A stretch of 64,000 nt of DNA, from assembly GCF_020740795.1 (NCBI RefSeq), contig NC_067305.1:2976001-3040000 (forward strand). Direction: 5' to 3'. Both the position numbers and the translations under genes were made by a program. Below, piece by piece: positions 62,575 through 64,000 of this stretch. How positions within the stretch are numbered: the stretch's first letter is position 1; the number at the start of each line of letters is the position of its first letter. This stretch comes from Apus apus (Eukaryota > Chordata > Aves > Apodiformes > Apodidae). The notes under the pieces are model-generated. The model saw only the letters and a program-made list of their open reading frames with translations, was not told the origin of the DNA and ran no database searches.

Positions 62575-63179
62575 GTGTGTTCATCTGTGTTCATGTGTGG
62601 GTGGCGACTGCATGTCAGAATTTCCAAGACTGTTACAGCTTTTCCTTCTTTTCCAACCAATTTAGTCACATGTGAGTTCTTCCTCCTGAAAGATCCGGAC
62701 TCTGCTTGAAATAAAGGCCTCCAGATAGAAGCTGAATAAAAGCTTCTCTCACTGGAGGAGATTATTCAAGGGCTGGACCAAAAGCAGAACAACGTAAGAA
62801 CAAGCCCAGAGAGGGGATGCAACGTTGGTTTATATGTTGGACAGATTTTCCACCCTGCATGTGTGTTGAGGGGAGTGCTGGTGACAGTGGAAAAAGTGTC
62901 TGAAGTATGAGCCAAGAGTTTCCTTCCTCAGCCTTGTCCTAAGGTGTACAAATATATAATGATCTTCGTTTTGCTCATACATATTTCTGAAGGTGTGTCT
63001 CATCCAAGCCTCTTGGGAGCACCATTTCCTCATCTTGGAGGACTGGCTGGAGCCGTTGCCCTGCAGCCTCCCACCCTGCAGCTGGGCTTTGAGGAGGGAG
63101 GTTGTTCCCTGGCTGGAAACAGGCTGTTAGGTGGTGAAGTGACCCATGAAACATGATGAAGATGAGCTGGAACCTAGCT
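62575..63179. other. Gene-free interval
   Basis: Unique sequence between two young CR1 copies; no exon or RNA gene recognised. Confidence 0.4.
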
Positions 63180-63468
63180 CATAGAATCATAGAGTGGTTT
63201 GGGTTGGAAGGGACCTTCAAGATCATCTGGATCCAACCCCCTGCATGGGCAGGGACACCTCCCACCAGCCCAGGCTGCTCCAAGCCCCATCCAACCTGCC
63301 CTTCAACACTGCCAGGGATGGGGCAGCCACAGCTTCCCTGGGCAACCTGGGCCAGGCTCTCACCACCCTCACACTCCAGAATTCCCTCCTCCTGTCTCAC
63401 CTCAATCTCCCTCTTCCAGTTTTCATCCATCCCCCCTTGTCCTCTCCCTCTATGCCCCATTCTCCAGC
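63180..63468 (-). mobile_element. CR1 LINE 3' end (young subfamily)
   Basis: Reverse copy of about 290 bases, with the tail 'catagaatcatagagtggtttgggttgg' on the plus strand and cut after 'ccccttgtcctctccctc'. Confidence 0.93.
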
Positions 63469-64000
63469 TCATGCCACTTGAGAAGTTTTCCCCGTGGAGA
63501 GAGTAGAAGTGGAACTGGACAGAGTGTTTCAGAGATTCCAGGGTAGTGAAGACCCAAGCAGTGCTCCTGGCTGGTTACCACATACACAGGGATCCATTCT
63601 TGATTCTGGCTAAACCCTCTTCACCAAGAACTGAAACACTGGGGTGTTATCAACACAGTCACAAATCCCCAACTTGAGCTACTCTGAAGAAAATGAACTT
63701 GATCCCATCAAACCCAGTATAAGCAGCCAGTGCAAAGATGACCTTGAGCTGAGCAGGAAGCAAGGCAACACTCCAGCACAGTGATGTGTTGCTCATCACC
63801 TCCTCAAGATCTGGCAGCTCCTTTGTCACTAGTGGCCAATTCCTGGTTTCTGGCAGCCCTGGCCACGTGGCTAGTAGCTACTTCCAGGCTGATCTTCATA
63901 GGGATATTCCTGGTGACTGGGAATGACTTACCCAGTTTTCCTGGACTCCAGCTTCTCCCATTCCTCAGCTGTCCTGACTGCCCTGGGGGGTTGTGTTTTT
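63469..64000. other. Gene-free end of window
   Basis: Unique sequence; no exon, RNA gene or repeat family recognised. Confidence 0.4.

Overview
The window is vertebrate, and specifically avian, nuclear DNA. It holds four spliced protein-coding genes whose products match EEF2, PIAS4, ANKRD24 and EBI3 along their length. It also holds an intronic snoRNA, about 25 fragments of the chicken-repeat-1 (CR1) LINE and several GC-rich minisatellites. Short introns, high GC and this gene content fit a gene-dense avian microchromosome; in human the same genes lie on 19p13.3. The many near-identical CR1 3' ends point to a lineage with a recent CR1 burst. Woodpeckers and their relatives are known for this, but the species is an inference. 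All gene models rest on my reading of splice sites and remembered family sequences; no alignment was run.

Layout. 1-600: C-rich repeat, then a GC-box/CCAAT promoter-like block facing left, where human synteny would place DAPK3. 675-9940: EEF2, minus strand, 15 coding exons, 858 codons, intact, with a TATA + TOP + CRE-like promoter and SNORD37 in intron 6. 9945-12060: bidirectional intergenic region with a 26-bp minisatellite. 12109-37885: PIAS4, plus strand, 11 coding exons, 495 codons, intact, with a long 3' UTR. 37916-38015: a 100-N assembly gap flanked by a tandem repeat. 39262-47170: ANKRD24, plus strand, 19 coding exons, about 931 codons, with one GC-AG intron and a minisatellite built from its own splice donor. 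48156-50380: EBI3, plus strand, 6 exons, 309 codons, with an N-terminal Ig domain that mammalian EBI3 lacks. 51000-51460: a CpG-island promoter with no recognisable gene after it. 51470-64000: no gene seen; CR1 copies and a 640-bp purine tract.

The genes do not form a pathway. EEF2 is the translocation GTPase and PIAS4 a nuclear SUMO E3 ligase. ANKRD24 is an ankyrin/coiled-coil cytoskeletal protein, and EBI3 is the secreted receptor-like subunit of IL-27 and IL-35. In human, ZBTB7A, MAP2K2, CREB3L3 and SIRT6 lie between PIAS4 and ANKRD24. Here that interval is only about 1.4 kb plus the gap, so the gap may hide a large segment or mark a mis-join.

I found no wholly new system. The items most worth following are the Ig-bearing EBI3, the splice-donor minisatellite in ANKRD24, the synteny break at the gap, the orphan CpG-island promoter and the CR1-derived minisatellite in PIAS4.
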